Positions 24,177 through 35,900 of a stretch of 64,000 bases of DNA are shown piece by piece. This DNA is from Saururus chinensis (taxonomy: Eukaryota > Streptophyta > Magnoliopsida > Piperales > Saururaceae), in contig CP141140.1 in NCBI GenBank assembly GCA_035235625.1, positions 67,472,782 to 67,536,781 on the forward strand. Direction: 5' to 3'. A program made the translations under genes and the position numbers. Under the pieces are notes generated by a model. That model searched no databases. It was not told the DNA's origin and saw only the letters and a list, made by a program, of their open reading frames with translations. The stretch's first letter is position 1. Each line of letters begins with the position of its first letter.

Positions 24177-24845
24177 ATCTTCCCCTTTGGATATTTCGTG
24201 ACAAAATACTAGAAGATTAAAAATTAAATAAAAATGATATATCATATCATAGTGCATTGACTTTTAATTTGCAGAGATGATTTGACAATGCTAAGACTTA
24301 ACATAGACAATTTGCAATTGATCTTGAAAAATATTATATAAACTTATACTTATCCTGTACACTTACAACCAAAATTATTTGCATAGGACTGTTCAAAGAA
24401 GCATGAGAATAAACATTTTAATTTTTTTTATTCATTTCTCCTCATTTTTGACACAAATAGACAAAAAATGGATCAATAATCAACAAAAACACTGAATTAA
24501 GCACAATTAAGTCATAAATATCACCATAAGATATGAAAATAATGATGCCATCAAATAAAACATGTCCATTACATATCTAATCACATCATTGGTTTCACAA
24601 TACATCTCATAATCAAATGAAACATAAAATGTACTGAAACAAGCTTAATCACATGAATACATGAAAAAGTAACAAATATACATAAAATATCAAACATCTC
24701 TAGCATCATCATTAGCATTGAAATGCTTACCCTCACTATTTGCACATGACAATTTGTCTCTAAGCATCATCCTGATATTGGCAAGACCCTGATGCATCTC
24801 ATCTTTCAAAGCAATGAACTTATCATAACTACCTTCTCACTTTTA
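24177..24845 (-). pseudogene. 3' end of a SIRE-like element interior
   Basis: Next to the polypurine tract of LTR copy 4. Minus-strand reading near 24700-24830 gives YDKFIALKDEMHQGLANIRM followed by MLRDKLSCAN and a stop, a helical segment of the kind found at the C-terminus of the extra coding region between pol and the 3' LTR in SIRE/Maximus elements. The rest is AT-rich and non-coding. No pol is present. Confidence 0.5.
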
Positions 24846-25058
24846 TTAGTAGTGGGATTTTTATTTTCTTGAAATGCAATATTATAATATGGGTATTACT
24901 CTATATCTCATGCATTAATGTATATGTAATATTGTGTAGATATTAACAGTAGAATAGGAATAAAAAGAATCTATCGTACATACATTCTCATTTTAATAGT
25001 AGTAGGGTTTATATTTTCTTGAAATACAATAGCTTAATATGGGTATTATATACCATGC

Positions 25059-25107
<49 letters not shown>
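24841..25107. repeat. 150-bp tandem duplication ending in a (TA)n tract
   Basis: The block TTTTATTAGTAGTGGGATTT (24841) recurs 150 bp later as TTTTAATAGTAGTAGGGTTT (24991). Both copies continue through TTTTCTTGAAAT and a CATGCATTAAT motif. The second ends in about 22 AT units (about 25062-25107). Confidence 0.8.
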
Positions 25108-25112
<5 letters not shown>

Positions 25113-26356
25113 TTTATAAAATTACATAGTATATTATGGGTATATGAAAAGTAAAAGTTAAGAAAGTCATATAATAAATAAGAAGTCATATATAACAAAA
25201 TGAGATGAGTTTGAGCCGATATTTGAGTCGATTCGATCAAGTTTCGAGTCGAGTCAATTTGATATGATGCTTGTATGAGTTCGGCTTGCTTAGGTTCTAG
25301 ATCAAACCAAGCACGAGTTGAGCCCAATTTGAGTTAAACAAGCTCAACTCATCAAGTTGGCTCGACTTGTTAGTAGTCTTACTTTCATACTCCTATTTTC
25401 TTTCTCATGGGAACTTTCTAAAAGTCATTAAGATAAATGTAATTTCTTGCTCTAAACAAATTTTATTTTATCAATTAATTCAATTACCAACTTATCAACC
25501 AACCTTATTAAAAATTCTCTATTAGAATTATTAGAGATTTTCTTTCTCAATTAGAACTATTAGAGATTTTCTTTCTCTACTAGAATTATTAGAGATTTTC
25601 TCTTTATTTTAGATATTTTAGAATTATCCTATTTTGTCTCTTTTAATCAACAAAGCCTATCAGAATTTTTGTTGAATCTTATCACTTCATTTTTTATTTA
25701 TGATTGTCCTCTAATTATCACTTAAAAATTAAATACATAAACACAAGAACATTTTATGATTATCCATTTATGAGGAGAAAATTCTATAAATAGGACTAAC
25801 CTCCCTTCCTCTTAGTCCACCACTAGTCCCCCTCTCTCACATTTGGTTCATCCCATCCCCCCGCACCCCGCACGTCTCTCATTCTCTTTCTCTCTGCTAG
25901 TTTTCTTTCTCTCTCTACTTTCTTTCACTTCTAATTCTTTGTCTAATCTTTCTCTTCTACATACTTTCTATGATTATGCTATTCAATTTCCTTCTTAATT
26001 TGTTACATAGGAAGAGGGGCACATCAAAGCTGTCACCCAAAAATGGAGTTAAGAGGACTAACCTATGTTTTTTGGCGTTATAAACCTTCATTGGCAACAT
26101 TAGAATTATCAATATTACTATTTTGATTTGGCTGTTTGTTTCCATGAGTTTTTGTGAATTTTGGATTTATTTAATTTGGCATATTTCAGGTATAACTGGG
26201 AAAATTCATAACTAATTCTATATAAGTAAAATAAATCATGAAATTTGAACTACAATAATGGTTTTTGCATTGATTTTCCATCACTCAATAACTTCTATGA
26301 TATGTATTTTGTATAAGTTGTGGGAGCATTGACAGACTTAGGGATAGTGCACCTGC
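25108..26356. other. Non-coding DNA, possible LTR-type promoter
   Basis: No gene is seen. 25200-25380 is rich in GAGTCGA, GAGCTTG and CAACTCATCAAG motifs typical of plant dispersed repeats. Three copies of ATTAGAGATTTTCTTTCTC lie at about 25525-25605. CTATAAATAGGAC (25784-25796) is a good TATA-like box followed by a C/T-rich leader, so this may be the LTR of another element. Ends were not found. Confidence 0.4.
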
Positions 26357-26361
26357 GTACT

Positions 26362-29300
26362 TGTAAGGTCCTTGATTTTTCTACAATTTTCTATAATTTT
26401 TCTACTATTTTTCTAGTCATTTTCGGCAGGAAAATGTGATGCTACAGCGTATTTATATTTGTATATTTTCCCTCGTATTTATACCTATAGAGTTGGGTGT
26501 GGCTTAGTCACGGGCTGTGGGGCTCGTTGCGCGCTTACGACGTGAATTTTGGAGCTACAACGTGTAACCGGTAGGTGAACGCATGTTAGAGACATAGATG
26601 TAAAAATTAAAAAGATTAACTATATATATGTTTCCACCATTGGATTCCACAGAACTCGACTTCCAGTAAAAAATTTGACGTCCAGTAGTTTTTCGAGAAA
26701 CCCGAGCTCAATTCTGGTCACTCTGTTCTCCCTCCTCCGACATCGGATTCCAGCAGTTCTTGTCAGGATCTGCTTTGCCTCACCGCCACGAGTCTGTAGG
26801 TACCGGCTATGACCGCCGCCACAACCTCTTCACTCCTCCACGAGGTACCGAACTTTTCTTCAGGTTTTTCTCTCCTTCAATCCCATTTTTGAACTGTGGG
26901 TGTACGATTTTGACGTCGTTTGTGGCCGCCCTCAACTAGACTTATGTTTAGTTGGCCGCTAGGAACCCATAGGCACTGGCTAGAGCCGCCGCCATGCTTT
27001 CTTCGCTCCGCTATGAGCTATCAGTACTTTGGTCGGGTTTTTATTCATATTCTCCTTTCACTGTCCGTGGAATTTTTTGACGTCGGTGTGTTTTCGATTG
27101 TCGTCCGGCCATGGGACAGACTCTGTCCAGCCTACCTAAACCCAGTGTTGGTAGGGGTTTGCCGTTTCCGACCCCACTCCACCCTATTGCCTTGCTCCGC
27201 CCGATTAGAGACTTTGGGTACATCTCGGGTCGTTGCCATCGACGAGTTATGGGTCATTTGGCATTATGGGCTCTGCCCCGGCTCGGCAACAGTAAGGGTC
27301 TGCCCTACTTGGACCGATTATTCTTCCGCTCGGAATGGGCCGCTTGCCATTTGCCCTATACTTTGGACATGCACAGCCGCCCGCACCATGGGTTTTGGTT
27401 GTGGGTGGCTATCGGTGATGTCGCCGCTTTGATTGGCCACAACTAGGGCCTTGGCCCTGTTGGCTTTTTGTGGGCCTTGGGTCGCCTCCTTTCAGCCCTC
27501 TCCCCCGCCCATTTGGGTGCATGTGGCCAGCGTGTGCTTTTGGGTTTAGGCGCCGCATTCGCGCCGCCTGACCATCGGTTGGCTTTGCCACCGAGTAGAG
27601 TTGACGCATAGCCCTCCTCCACCTCTCCTCTGTCCTCGAGTGTTGCCCCACACTCTCCGCCCTTATGTGGGCCTTGTTGACGCGAAATCATCACCGTTGG
27701 GTGCTGTCCACGGCCGATTTAGACGTCTTATGGCCGGCCGAGTACGTCTTAGTCACTGGCCAATCTTCAATGAGTACACCCTCGACATCTGGTCGCACTG
27801 CCACTTATGTTGGCACAACATTTATCCCGGCTGCCCTAGTGTGCTGCCGTGGATCATGGGTTTTGCCGCATTGACTTCTGACACCTTGTTTAGCCGTGAT
27901 TGTTTCCGGCACTTCCTAAAATCCTCGGGATAGTAGTTCTCTCAGCCAGGCAATGGTTTTGACTGCCAACTCCGCTGCCGATGCTGCCACCGTCATGTGC
28001 TCGCCATCAAACTTCATGATTACAAAGTAGGGGAGCTTTGAACTCGTAATTTCATGATAGCATGCTTGAATGAGTAGTAGCATGCTAGGATTGCACGATG
28101 TGCATATAAGCATGATTATATGGTATGTTTATATACATATGGCATGCACATGAGCTGTAAGTGCGATTGATGTATGTGTAATACGTGTGCTAAGTATGAT
28201 TGATATGTATGAGATGTTTGCACGTTTTATGGATGTGGATTATGTATGCGCTAGCGATGGCTAGCGAATCTATTAGTATGCTACGTATGTGTTATGCATG
28301 TGGTAGTGATGACTAGTGTGCATGTTTAGAGTATGTATGGATTATGCATGTGCTAGTGATAGCTAGCATGTATGTTTGACGTATGTATGCATGTGCTAGT
28401 GATGGCTAGCGTGCATGTTTGAAGTATGTATGCATGTGTTAGTGATGGCTAGCGTGTATGTTTGACATATGTATAAATGTGTATGTATGCACTAGTGATG
28501 GCTAGTGAGCATGTTTGTAAGTTACGTATGTATGACAGTACGTATATGTTATACATATGTGTGATAGACATACGTATGTATGATGGCTATTTGCCTATGC
28601 TATGGATGTGCATATGTGCATGTGGGCAGTGTCAGCATTTGGTATGGATTTGGATATAGGTGTGTAAACTTATGACATATGACAGAGGATATGACTATGA
28701 CGGGCAAGGATTAGAATGAATCGGTTTGGGTTGGATTGTATGTTGGGCAATTGTCAGACAGTAAGAGTGTGCATAATTGTACAAGCATAACGTACAAATT
28801 ATGAAGTAAAAAGTAAGTATAATAAGTGAGATATAAGTAAGAGGGCGACAACTGGGTTGGCTCTGAGGAGCTTCATTTGATGATGTCAGTGTAAGATGAT
28901 TTGGCCATAAGATGGATGGCGAAGTATGTAAGACTATAAGGGTTTGATGTACGATGTATTATGATCATGATGTGGACAGATTAAGTGAAGTCTGTTGCCC
29001 CGACAAAGTTGGGTTTCGGATTGGGCTCAACTTCGGTTTGATCAGGGGAGCACGGTATGCTTGAGTGCTTGTGTGGCATAATTGTACCGCATAATGTACT
29101 TAATTCAAACTTGAATTATAAGCACAACTAATGATAGCGTTGTGAGTTTGAGACTTGAGGGTTCGACGGATTAAGTTCCGTGTTTGAGCTAGCCGATAAT
29201 GAGTCAACTAAGCATTTCTCATGTCTTGCCATGGTGTTTATCCTGCAGAATGTTGTCTGTGTGCTGCATAGAGCACTGGACGTCCGATGCTCTGTTGAGA

Positions 29301-30918
29301 GCGATGTATGTTTGATTTGGTCTATGTGCTGTATAAGCCCAGACGTTTGATGCTCTATTGAGAGCGATGTACATTTCTGACTTTGTCTATGTGCTGTATA
29401 AAGCCCAAACATCTAATGCTCTGTTGAGAGAGAAGTATGTTTTCGAGTTGGTCTATGTGTTGTATAAGCCCAGACGTTTGATGCTCTGTTGAGAGCGTTG
29501 TATAATTCCGCCCAAGAGTGGCATTGTATGTTTTTGCCCAAGTGGCATTGTATGTTTTCTGCCCAAGAGTGGCACTGGCACTATAAGACCCATTATGGTG
29601 GGCAATTCTATGGCACTATAAGACCCATTATGGTGGGCAACTGTATGACCCCTTATGTGTGGGTGTTTATGTTTGCGCGCTCATGTAAGTAGTATCATGG
29701 ATCTACTCTTACTTGTTTGATCTAGTGCCCCATGAGCATTGGTGTGTTTTACCTTCGAAAAAGTCCATGGTGTCTAGTCACTCCCGGGAGGTTAAGGTGA
29801 TGCCCCAGTGGCATTCTTTTCCATTTCAACGCTGGAGCTTATTACTTGTAATGAGCTTCAGTGGTCGATAGTATGTGCACGATTATGAGTATGAGCACAA
29901 CTATAAGCATATGAGTATGAGCACGACTGTAAGAGTATGTGTATGAGTACGATTGTGAGAGTATGTTTCTGAGTAAGATAGTAAGTGTGATTATGTGTAA
30001 GTTGTACGAGTAAGGTCGTACGAGTATGATTGTATGAGTAAGGTCGTACAAGTATGATTGTACGAGTAAGGTTGTACAAGTATTTGTGTGTTGTATGAGT
30101 AAGTGTACGATGGTACGAGTAAGTTTGTATGACCCTAGATAAGGTTGTGTGTGTGTAAGTTTAATTTGATGGCATGATTTTGGCACGATGGTGCATTTGG
30201 TATGATTTTGGCACGATGGTGCATTTGGTATGACTTTGGCACATTGGTGCATTTGGTATGATTGTATACGTATGAGCATGATATTGATATGCCTATCTGC
30301 TTCATGTTTGAGTTGCATGAACACATGTATTTATGAACTTTGTGAGTTCACTGTTTTGGAATCCCCTACTGGGTATTTTCCTACTGAGTATGAAAATACT
30401 CATTACCCTACTTTTTAGCCCTGTTGTATGGGAGGTTTTGCAGGTTGTGCGAAGAGCTCCTGGAGATGGACGCTCGTTTCAACGGTGGATTGATTCCTGT
30501 TGACTCAGGTATATGTTTCACTCACTGCAAGTCTATTTGTGCCACGCCCCGATGTATTAGGTGAGACGAGACATTAAGATGTTTATATATTCTGGACTTT
30601 CATTTGGATTAGTCTGTAGACTGTTATGGGACTTGCACTTAGGGATGCCTGGGGGAGATTTGTATTTAAAGTCTATGATCATATCAATTTAGTCGTACGT
30701 GTGTTTTCAAGTAGCGCCTAAGGATATTTGCTTTGGTCATACGATGTTTGACCCTATGATGAGAATATTTAGATGGAAAATTGATGTTTAGTGTTTTAAA
30801 TTATAAATTGTTTTATCAGGTTTTGATTTTGTCATTTTTCTTCCGATTTATAGACGTTATATTGCAAAAAAATTTCGTGAATTTTAAAGAAAATGTATGA
30901 AAAATCTCGAGCATTACA
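26362..30918 (+). mobile_element. Long solo-LTR-like element, copy B
   Basis: It starts TGTAAGGTCCTTGATTTT and ends AATCTCGAGCATTACA, flanked by a perfect 5-bp duplication GTACT (26357-26361 and 30919-30923). It is the reverse complement of copy A over its whole length, apart from the insert in A and changes in tandem-repeat number. It has no gag or pol and no direct terminal repeats. The GC-rich part (about 26650-27950) contains reading frames in several phases; these shift phase between A and B, so they are not conserved genes. Intact duplication plus TG...CA ends fits a solo LTR left after LTR-LTR recombination. Confidence 0.8.
28225..28520. repeat. Tandem repeat in long element copy B
   Basis: Five to six units with the core TGCTAGTGATGGCTAGCGTG and GTATGTATGCATG spacers, the complement of the array at 4215-4600 in copy A but with fewer units. 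Confidence 0.8.
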
Positions 30919-30923
30919 GTACT

Positions 30924-31631
30924 AGACTTGGCTTTCCTTTCACTGTTTACTAATATAGGACTTCACTTTGACAAGATATGTAGTGGGTATAAAAACATAC
31001 TCTAAGATATTAAGTTTAATCAACGGGGCAATTGGGCCTTCTAACTATACAAAATTTTGAGCCCCCCATTTTACTTTAATAATAGTACAGATAAAAAATA
31101 TTCAAAAGAAAATCAGGTTATGATAATGTGCCTCAACATGGGCTTTCGTAACAGATATAATAGACTTCCTCGGTCCTATATTAATAATTATATTTGAAAA
31201 AATTAAAAAGAAAAAAATAAGCTTATGATATATATTTACGTATCCAACCACTTAAATTTACCAAAATTAAGTTATTAATATAAAATAAATTTATTTGTCA
31301 AATGGATCAATTAATTTAAGGCAGATAGGACTATATCATAAACTAAACAAGGTGGTGATAATGGTGAGGATAACAATCACATTGAGGTTGTGAAGGAAGA
31401 TGATGGACTGGGTTTGTGATGACCAGTTTAATGTTCAATTCATACTCCAAACCCGTTGTACGTCACCGAGCGAATTTGCAACCTGCTCATCGAGGGTGAT
31501 CAACAAAAATAGTGTCTCAAAGAGCATACTAAACAATATATAACATATACAAACAACTTTCTCCTTGTACAATCGGTCGGATCAAGAAGGAAAGAGAGGC
31601 AAAGCCGCTAAGTAGCTTCCTAATAGTATTA

Positions 31632-31726
<95 letters not shown>

Positions 31727-32303
31727 TTTTAAAAGTTAACAACAAAATCGTAATCAAAGGTGCAGATGAAATGAAGGTGACACATTTCAATTGTTAATTT
31801 AACATGCTAAGGAACAGACAACCGTCGGTAGCTTTGATAATCGGCCGGAAGGCGATGGCTTCTATGATGGTTCAATCATTTTGCGTAGTGTAACTGTATA
31901 CGGAAAGAAAAAAAATTATTCAATGTAACAAAAGGTGAACCATAGAGGACATCACTCTCAAAACGTTGTGTTGGAGCTGGGGCCGGTCCCCACAATTTGC
32001 CTGCCATTAACCACAGATGGTTTTTGCAATATTTCCGCTGCATATACAACTGTTTGACAACAATGGCTCATGTGCCTTGGTAGCTATTAACTCAGCCGCC
32101 TGAGCAGTGAGTAGAGGTAACTTAACTTCAAACGGTTGTTGGCTGTTGAGAACCGGCCGCCAATTTGTTTCAACAAGTATTTAATGATGCTAGCCGTGAG
32201 AAGCCTGACATTTATTCATGGCACGCTTAGGATATCGGCTGGCTGGTCACTTTACCACCATCTACATTTTACCACCATCTATGGGAGTGACCACTTCTCC
32301 CTG
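30924..32303. other. Non-coding DNA with a long (TA)n microsatellite
   Basis: No gene is seen. The stretch holds AT-rich sequence and the microsatellite at 31635-31721. Confidence 0.5.
31635..31721. repeat. (TA)n microsatellite, about 43 units
   Basis: An uninterrupted TA/AT alternation of about 87 bp, likely length-polymorphic and able to form cruciform DNA. Confidence 0.95.
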
Positions 32304-32525
32304 TGAAGCGTTTTTTATGCTCCACTCGGAGCATGAGCCGAGCATAAGGAACGCCTGGGAACCGTCTGATCTCAAGATCGGTGGCGCACACGCTAGCGCA
32401 CGTTAGCGTAAGTCATGCTTACACTAACGTGCGCTAGTGTGTGCGCCACCGATCTTGAGATCAGATGGTTCCCAGGCGTTCCTTACGCTCGGCTCATACT
32501 AAAGAGGGAGCATGAAAAATGCTTC
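32304..32525. mobile_element. Foldback (Mutator-like) miniature element with 10-bp target duplication
   Basis: A nearly perfect palindrome. The core arms at 32335-32412 and 32418-32495 (78 bp each) surround a 5-base loop TCATG. They differ at four positions, all of which read as CG in one arm and TG or CA in the other. Outer arms continue to 32304 and 32525 with lower match (GAAGCGTTTTTTATGCTCC against its counterpart). The direct repeat CTTCTCCCTG flanks it exactly (32294-32303 and 32526-32535), a target duplication of the size Mutator-like elements make. No coding capacity. If transcribed, it would make a long double-stranded hairpin RNA. Confidence 0.8.
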
Positions 32526-32552
32526 CTTCTCCCTGCTAACCTGTTGGAGTAG

Positions 32553-32887
32553 AGATGCCATTCGGGTTAGATGAATGGTAAATTCGACCCGACCTGATTT
32601 TAATTGGTTAGGTTTAGTTTTTAAAATTTAATTTAAATAGTGGGTTCAAGTTTTAAGGTGATTCAACCCGACTCGACCCGAAGATAAATATAAATATAAA
32701 ATTTAAATTTTTTTAATATTATATTTTAAATAAATTAAAAAATAATATTTAAAAATTATTTTTTTATTCTATTCAAGTTAAACAGGTTGGGTTCGGTCAA
32801 GTCAGGATTGGGTCATAATTTTTTTATGTGATATTGGGTTCGGATTTGATAAAACCTGACCCAAATTCGACCCGATGACATCACTAC
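32553..32887. mobile_element. Mutator-like miniature element (335 bp)
   Basis: Bounded by the 10-bp direct repeat GTTGGAGTAG (32543-32552 and 32888-32897). The ends are imperfect inverted repeats: AGATGCCATTCGGGT at the left, and GATGTCATCGGGTC on the complement of the right end. The interior is AT-rich with CGACCCGAC-like motifs. It lies 17 bp from the preceding foldback element. Confidence 0.65.
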
Positions 32888-32897
32888 GTTGGAGTAG

Positions 32898-33990
32898 CCA
32901 CTTAGCTTAAGACGTGTGTAAATTTTACTTACGCATCTTGTGCTGGTCACTCCCACTGTACTAGGTGGGAGCTACCAGCTTCTCAAACTTGTGCAACTGG
33001 TCAGAAATACTGTTAAAGGATGCCCTGATGTTTACTTCCATATTGTTATGAGCCATGCCACAATTCTGTATTGTTTCTATGATTTTTATGATTGTCATTA
33101 CTTATCATCGTCTTCATTATATGCCTCATTAATTATACCATTTTACAATGGGCAACACATATTCATTTGACTTTTGAATAAATTTAAACTTTATGCATAG
33201 ATTAATTTTAACCGTAACCCCTAGTGTTTCTTTAGTCTTTACTCTTATTGGGACATGAGTAATGCTACAACTGCACGGGAATGCTTGCTACACATGTACA
33301 CAATGCGCAGGCTCCTCATGTCCCATGCCAACGCAGGCCCTGTCCCTTCTCTGTCTGTGGGATGCATTTGGTGATGCTGCAACCGTGCAAGTGATCACAG
33401 CAATTTGAATCATATACTGGTGTTTTGCCTGTTCCCCCTCTCTTCCCTTCCTAGTTCGAACAAATTTGTATTAGTAAGGTCGTTTTATCACAGACGTGCC
33501 CGCATCAACAATTAATAATATTCCTATGTCGCCCAAATGCTATAGCTATGATTATTTTCACTCATTGTTTTTCTTTTAAAACACGCCTCTAGAGTACAGA
33601 ATAAGACCTTTCACAACTTTAGAGTTAAGAATAAAACCACCGGAAGAACAGACAAAAAAACGTTACATTCAAGACATATATTGCTAATAAAAATGCGCAC
33701 TACAGACTCAAATGCCTCATCAAATCAGAAAGCACTAAGTCCTACACTAACCACACATGAATGGCATTGGGCTACTTATAAAAGGCTGCCTATCCTGATA
33801 CTTTTGTAATTTGCAAGGGACCCCAAGTTGTCGGGGCCCCCATTTGTCTTTTTCTCTATTTATAAGGGCACCCTATGTGGAAGAAAAAATGTGATAATTT
33901 TTCCAACCATGGACAGATCTTGAGCAGCCTAAAATCTCAGCAAGACCCACTTAGGCTATAGTTTAGGAAATGGTTTATCAGCAAGACGCA
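32898..33990. other. Non-coding DNA upstream of the Ty3 element
   Basis: No gene is seen. Short open frames (such as 32940-33170) have no recognisable domain. Near 33939-33960 the sequence CAGCAAGACCCACTTAGGCT also spans the Ty3 insertion site, showing a small pre-existing tandem duplication. Confidence 0.5.
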
Positions 33991-34392
33991 TGATGTGCCC
34001 GATGTAGGCACAATTGATATCAAAGAGAATTACGCAATGAAAGGGGAGAAGTAATGAAGAAAAGGGAGAAGTAATGAAGAAATGGGAAAAACTGGAATTC
34101 AATACTTACCTAACTGTGAAAAGAGAGAGGATCGCCCCATATAAGGGATGACCAGTCCCCTAGGGAGTTGTGCCAACCCAACCCAAGGCCGGCCCAATTC
34201 CCTAGGAATGTATGCCAGTTAGTGGTTTGGCTAGCCCGGGCCACTAACTGAACCAACCCAAATTACACCCAATTATCCATAATCCTAACTATTACAAGAG
34301 CAAATCGTCCAAAGTAACTATGAAAATAATAAAGTAAAGTCTAAGCACTAGTCCTTCGCAAAATTAGTCGAGTTTAGTCATCGTGCACAACA
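33991..34392 (-). repeat. 3' LTR of the Ty3 element
   Basis: 402 bp, TG...CA. On the minus strand it starts TGTTGTGCACGATGA after a purine-rich GGTGGAGTG, the likely polypurine tract. It is 21 bp longer than the other LTR because GGGAGAAGTAATGAAGAAA is duplicated near 34045-34085. Confidence 0.9.
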
Positions 34393-34423
34393 CTCCACCA
34401 TGCTTCCGCTATTCGCCTTGTCC

Positions 34424-35900
34424 TCAAGGCGACCAAGCTGAAAAATAAGCCAGAAAATCATCTTCAGGCATCCACATGGCATCCTCAAGAGGCTGACCCT
34501 GCCAAGAAAGCAAGACCTCAGTGATAATACGCCCAGAGCGTCGAACCCAACGCTTCTGCAAGACAGCAGCAGGGATAGGATCATCGGGCATAGCCGGCCC
34601 CATTAGGGGAGGAGGAGCGCCCACCGCCAAAGATGCATCACCCACAAAATGTCGCAGACGAGAGACATGAAACACTAGATGAACTAAAGAATCAGGAGGG
34701 GGAGTCAGGCGATAGGCCACCAGTCCAACACGCTCTTCAATAACATACGGACTATAGAAACGGGGAGCAAGCTTGGAGTGCGCAGGCTGAAACAGAGAGG
34801 TCTGGCACTGAGGAAGGACCGAGACATAGACCAAATCACTAGCAGCAAATTCCCAATCCGTATGACTACGATCATAAACCTGCTTCATCCGGTTCTGAGC
34901 ATTCGACAAATTTGCCTTAAGTTGGCGTAAGACCTCGTCACGCGTCTACAACATATAATCGACCTCGGCAACGGATGAACGATGGGGCACATAAGATAAG
35001 ACAGGCGGCGGCGGCCGAACATAGAGTACCTCAAATGGGGTGAATCCAGCACACGTGTGATATGCCGTATTATAAGACCACTCAACCCAGGGAAGGAGCT
35101 GAAGCCACCGACGGGGCTGCATCATAATGAAGCAGCGGAGATACTGCTCCAAGCAACGGTTAACCACCTCCGTCTATCCATCCGTCTGAGGATGATAAGC
35201 GGTGCTCATATGTAAAGAAGATCCCTGCAACATGAAAAACTCCTGCCAAAACTGTGAGAGAAATATCTGATCCCGGTCAGAGACAATCGTGCGCGGCATA
35301 CCATGCAGGCGCGCCACCTCGCGAACAAAGAGCTCAGCAACATTCTTAGCGGTGAAGGGATGGCCTAACGCGCAGAAATGAGCATACTTAGACAATATGT
35401 CCACCACAACCATGATGACGGACTTACCTTGCACTACCGGTAAAGCCTCCACGAAATCCATCAAAATGTCCTCCCAAACCTTCTCTGGAATAGGCAAGGG
35501 CTGTAGCAACCCGGCAGGGGAGGTGGTCGTGGCTTTAGCCCGCTAACAAACATCACAAGTAGCAACGTAATCATGGACGACACGACAGACGCCCTGCCAT
35601 AAGAAACTCTGGCTAACCCTCTTATACATATGGAAGGACCCCTTGTGACCCGCCATAGGAGCGTCGTGGAAATGAGACATGATACGGCGGCACAGATCAG
35701 AAACATCGGGAACCCACAAACGGTCTTTCCAGAAGAGAAGACCATCCCGCCACACAAAGAATGGCCGGGCTGCTGGATTGGCCTGAATGGCGGCTATAAC
35801 CTCCTGTGTCAATGAATCCATACCATAGGCCTGCTGGAGTTCCTCGATAAATGGGCAAAAAAGTGTGGAGAAGGTGAAGCAGGAGCCTGGGGATGGACTA
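34424..35900 (-). pseudogene. Ty3 integrase with C-terminal chromodomain
   Basis: One frame covers the region, interrupted only by TAG codons at 35543, 35174 and 34946. Domains in order: the zinc-binding HHCC region (GHKGSFHMYKRV...ATCDVC), then the DDE core with Asp in [12 protein letters not shown], Asp in [10 protein letters not shown] and Glu in FWQEFF, ending AYHPQTDG. The C-terminal GPY-like part contains FYSPYVIEERVGLVAYRLTP and HVSRLRHFVG. A chromodomain follows (about 34440-34530: RRSGRIITEVLLSWQGQP, then DAMWMPEDDF). In chromoviruses this domain directs insertion toward particular chromatin, by binding modified histone H3 in the studied cases. Confidence 0.9.

Noticed and set aside
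33244..33325. Inverted GGGACATGAG...CTCATGTCCC as a miniature element
   Set aside because: Only about 10 bp of inverted match, with no target duplication found.
30924..34000. Search for tRNA, rRNA or other RNA genes
   Set aside because: No cloverleaf with A and B boxes and no rRNA-like sequence was recognised here or elsewhere in the window.
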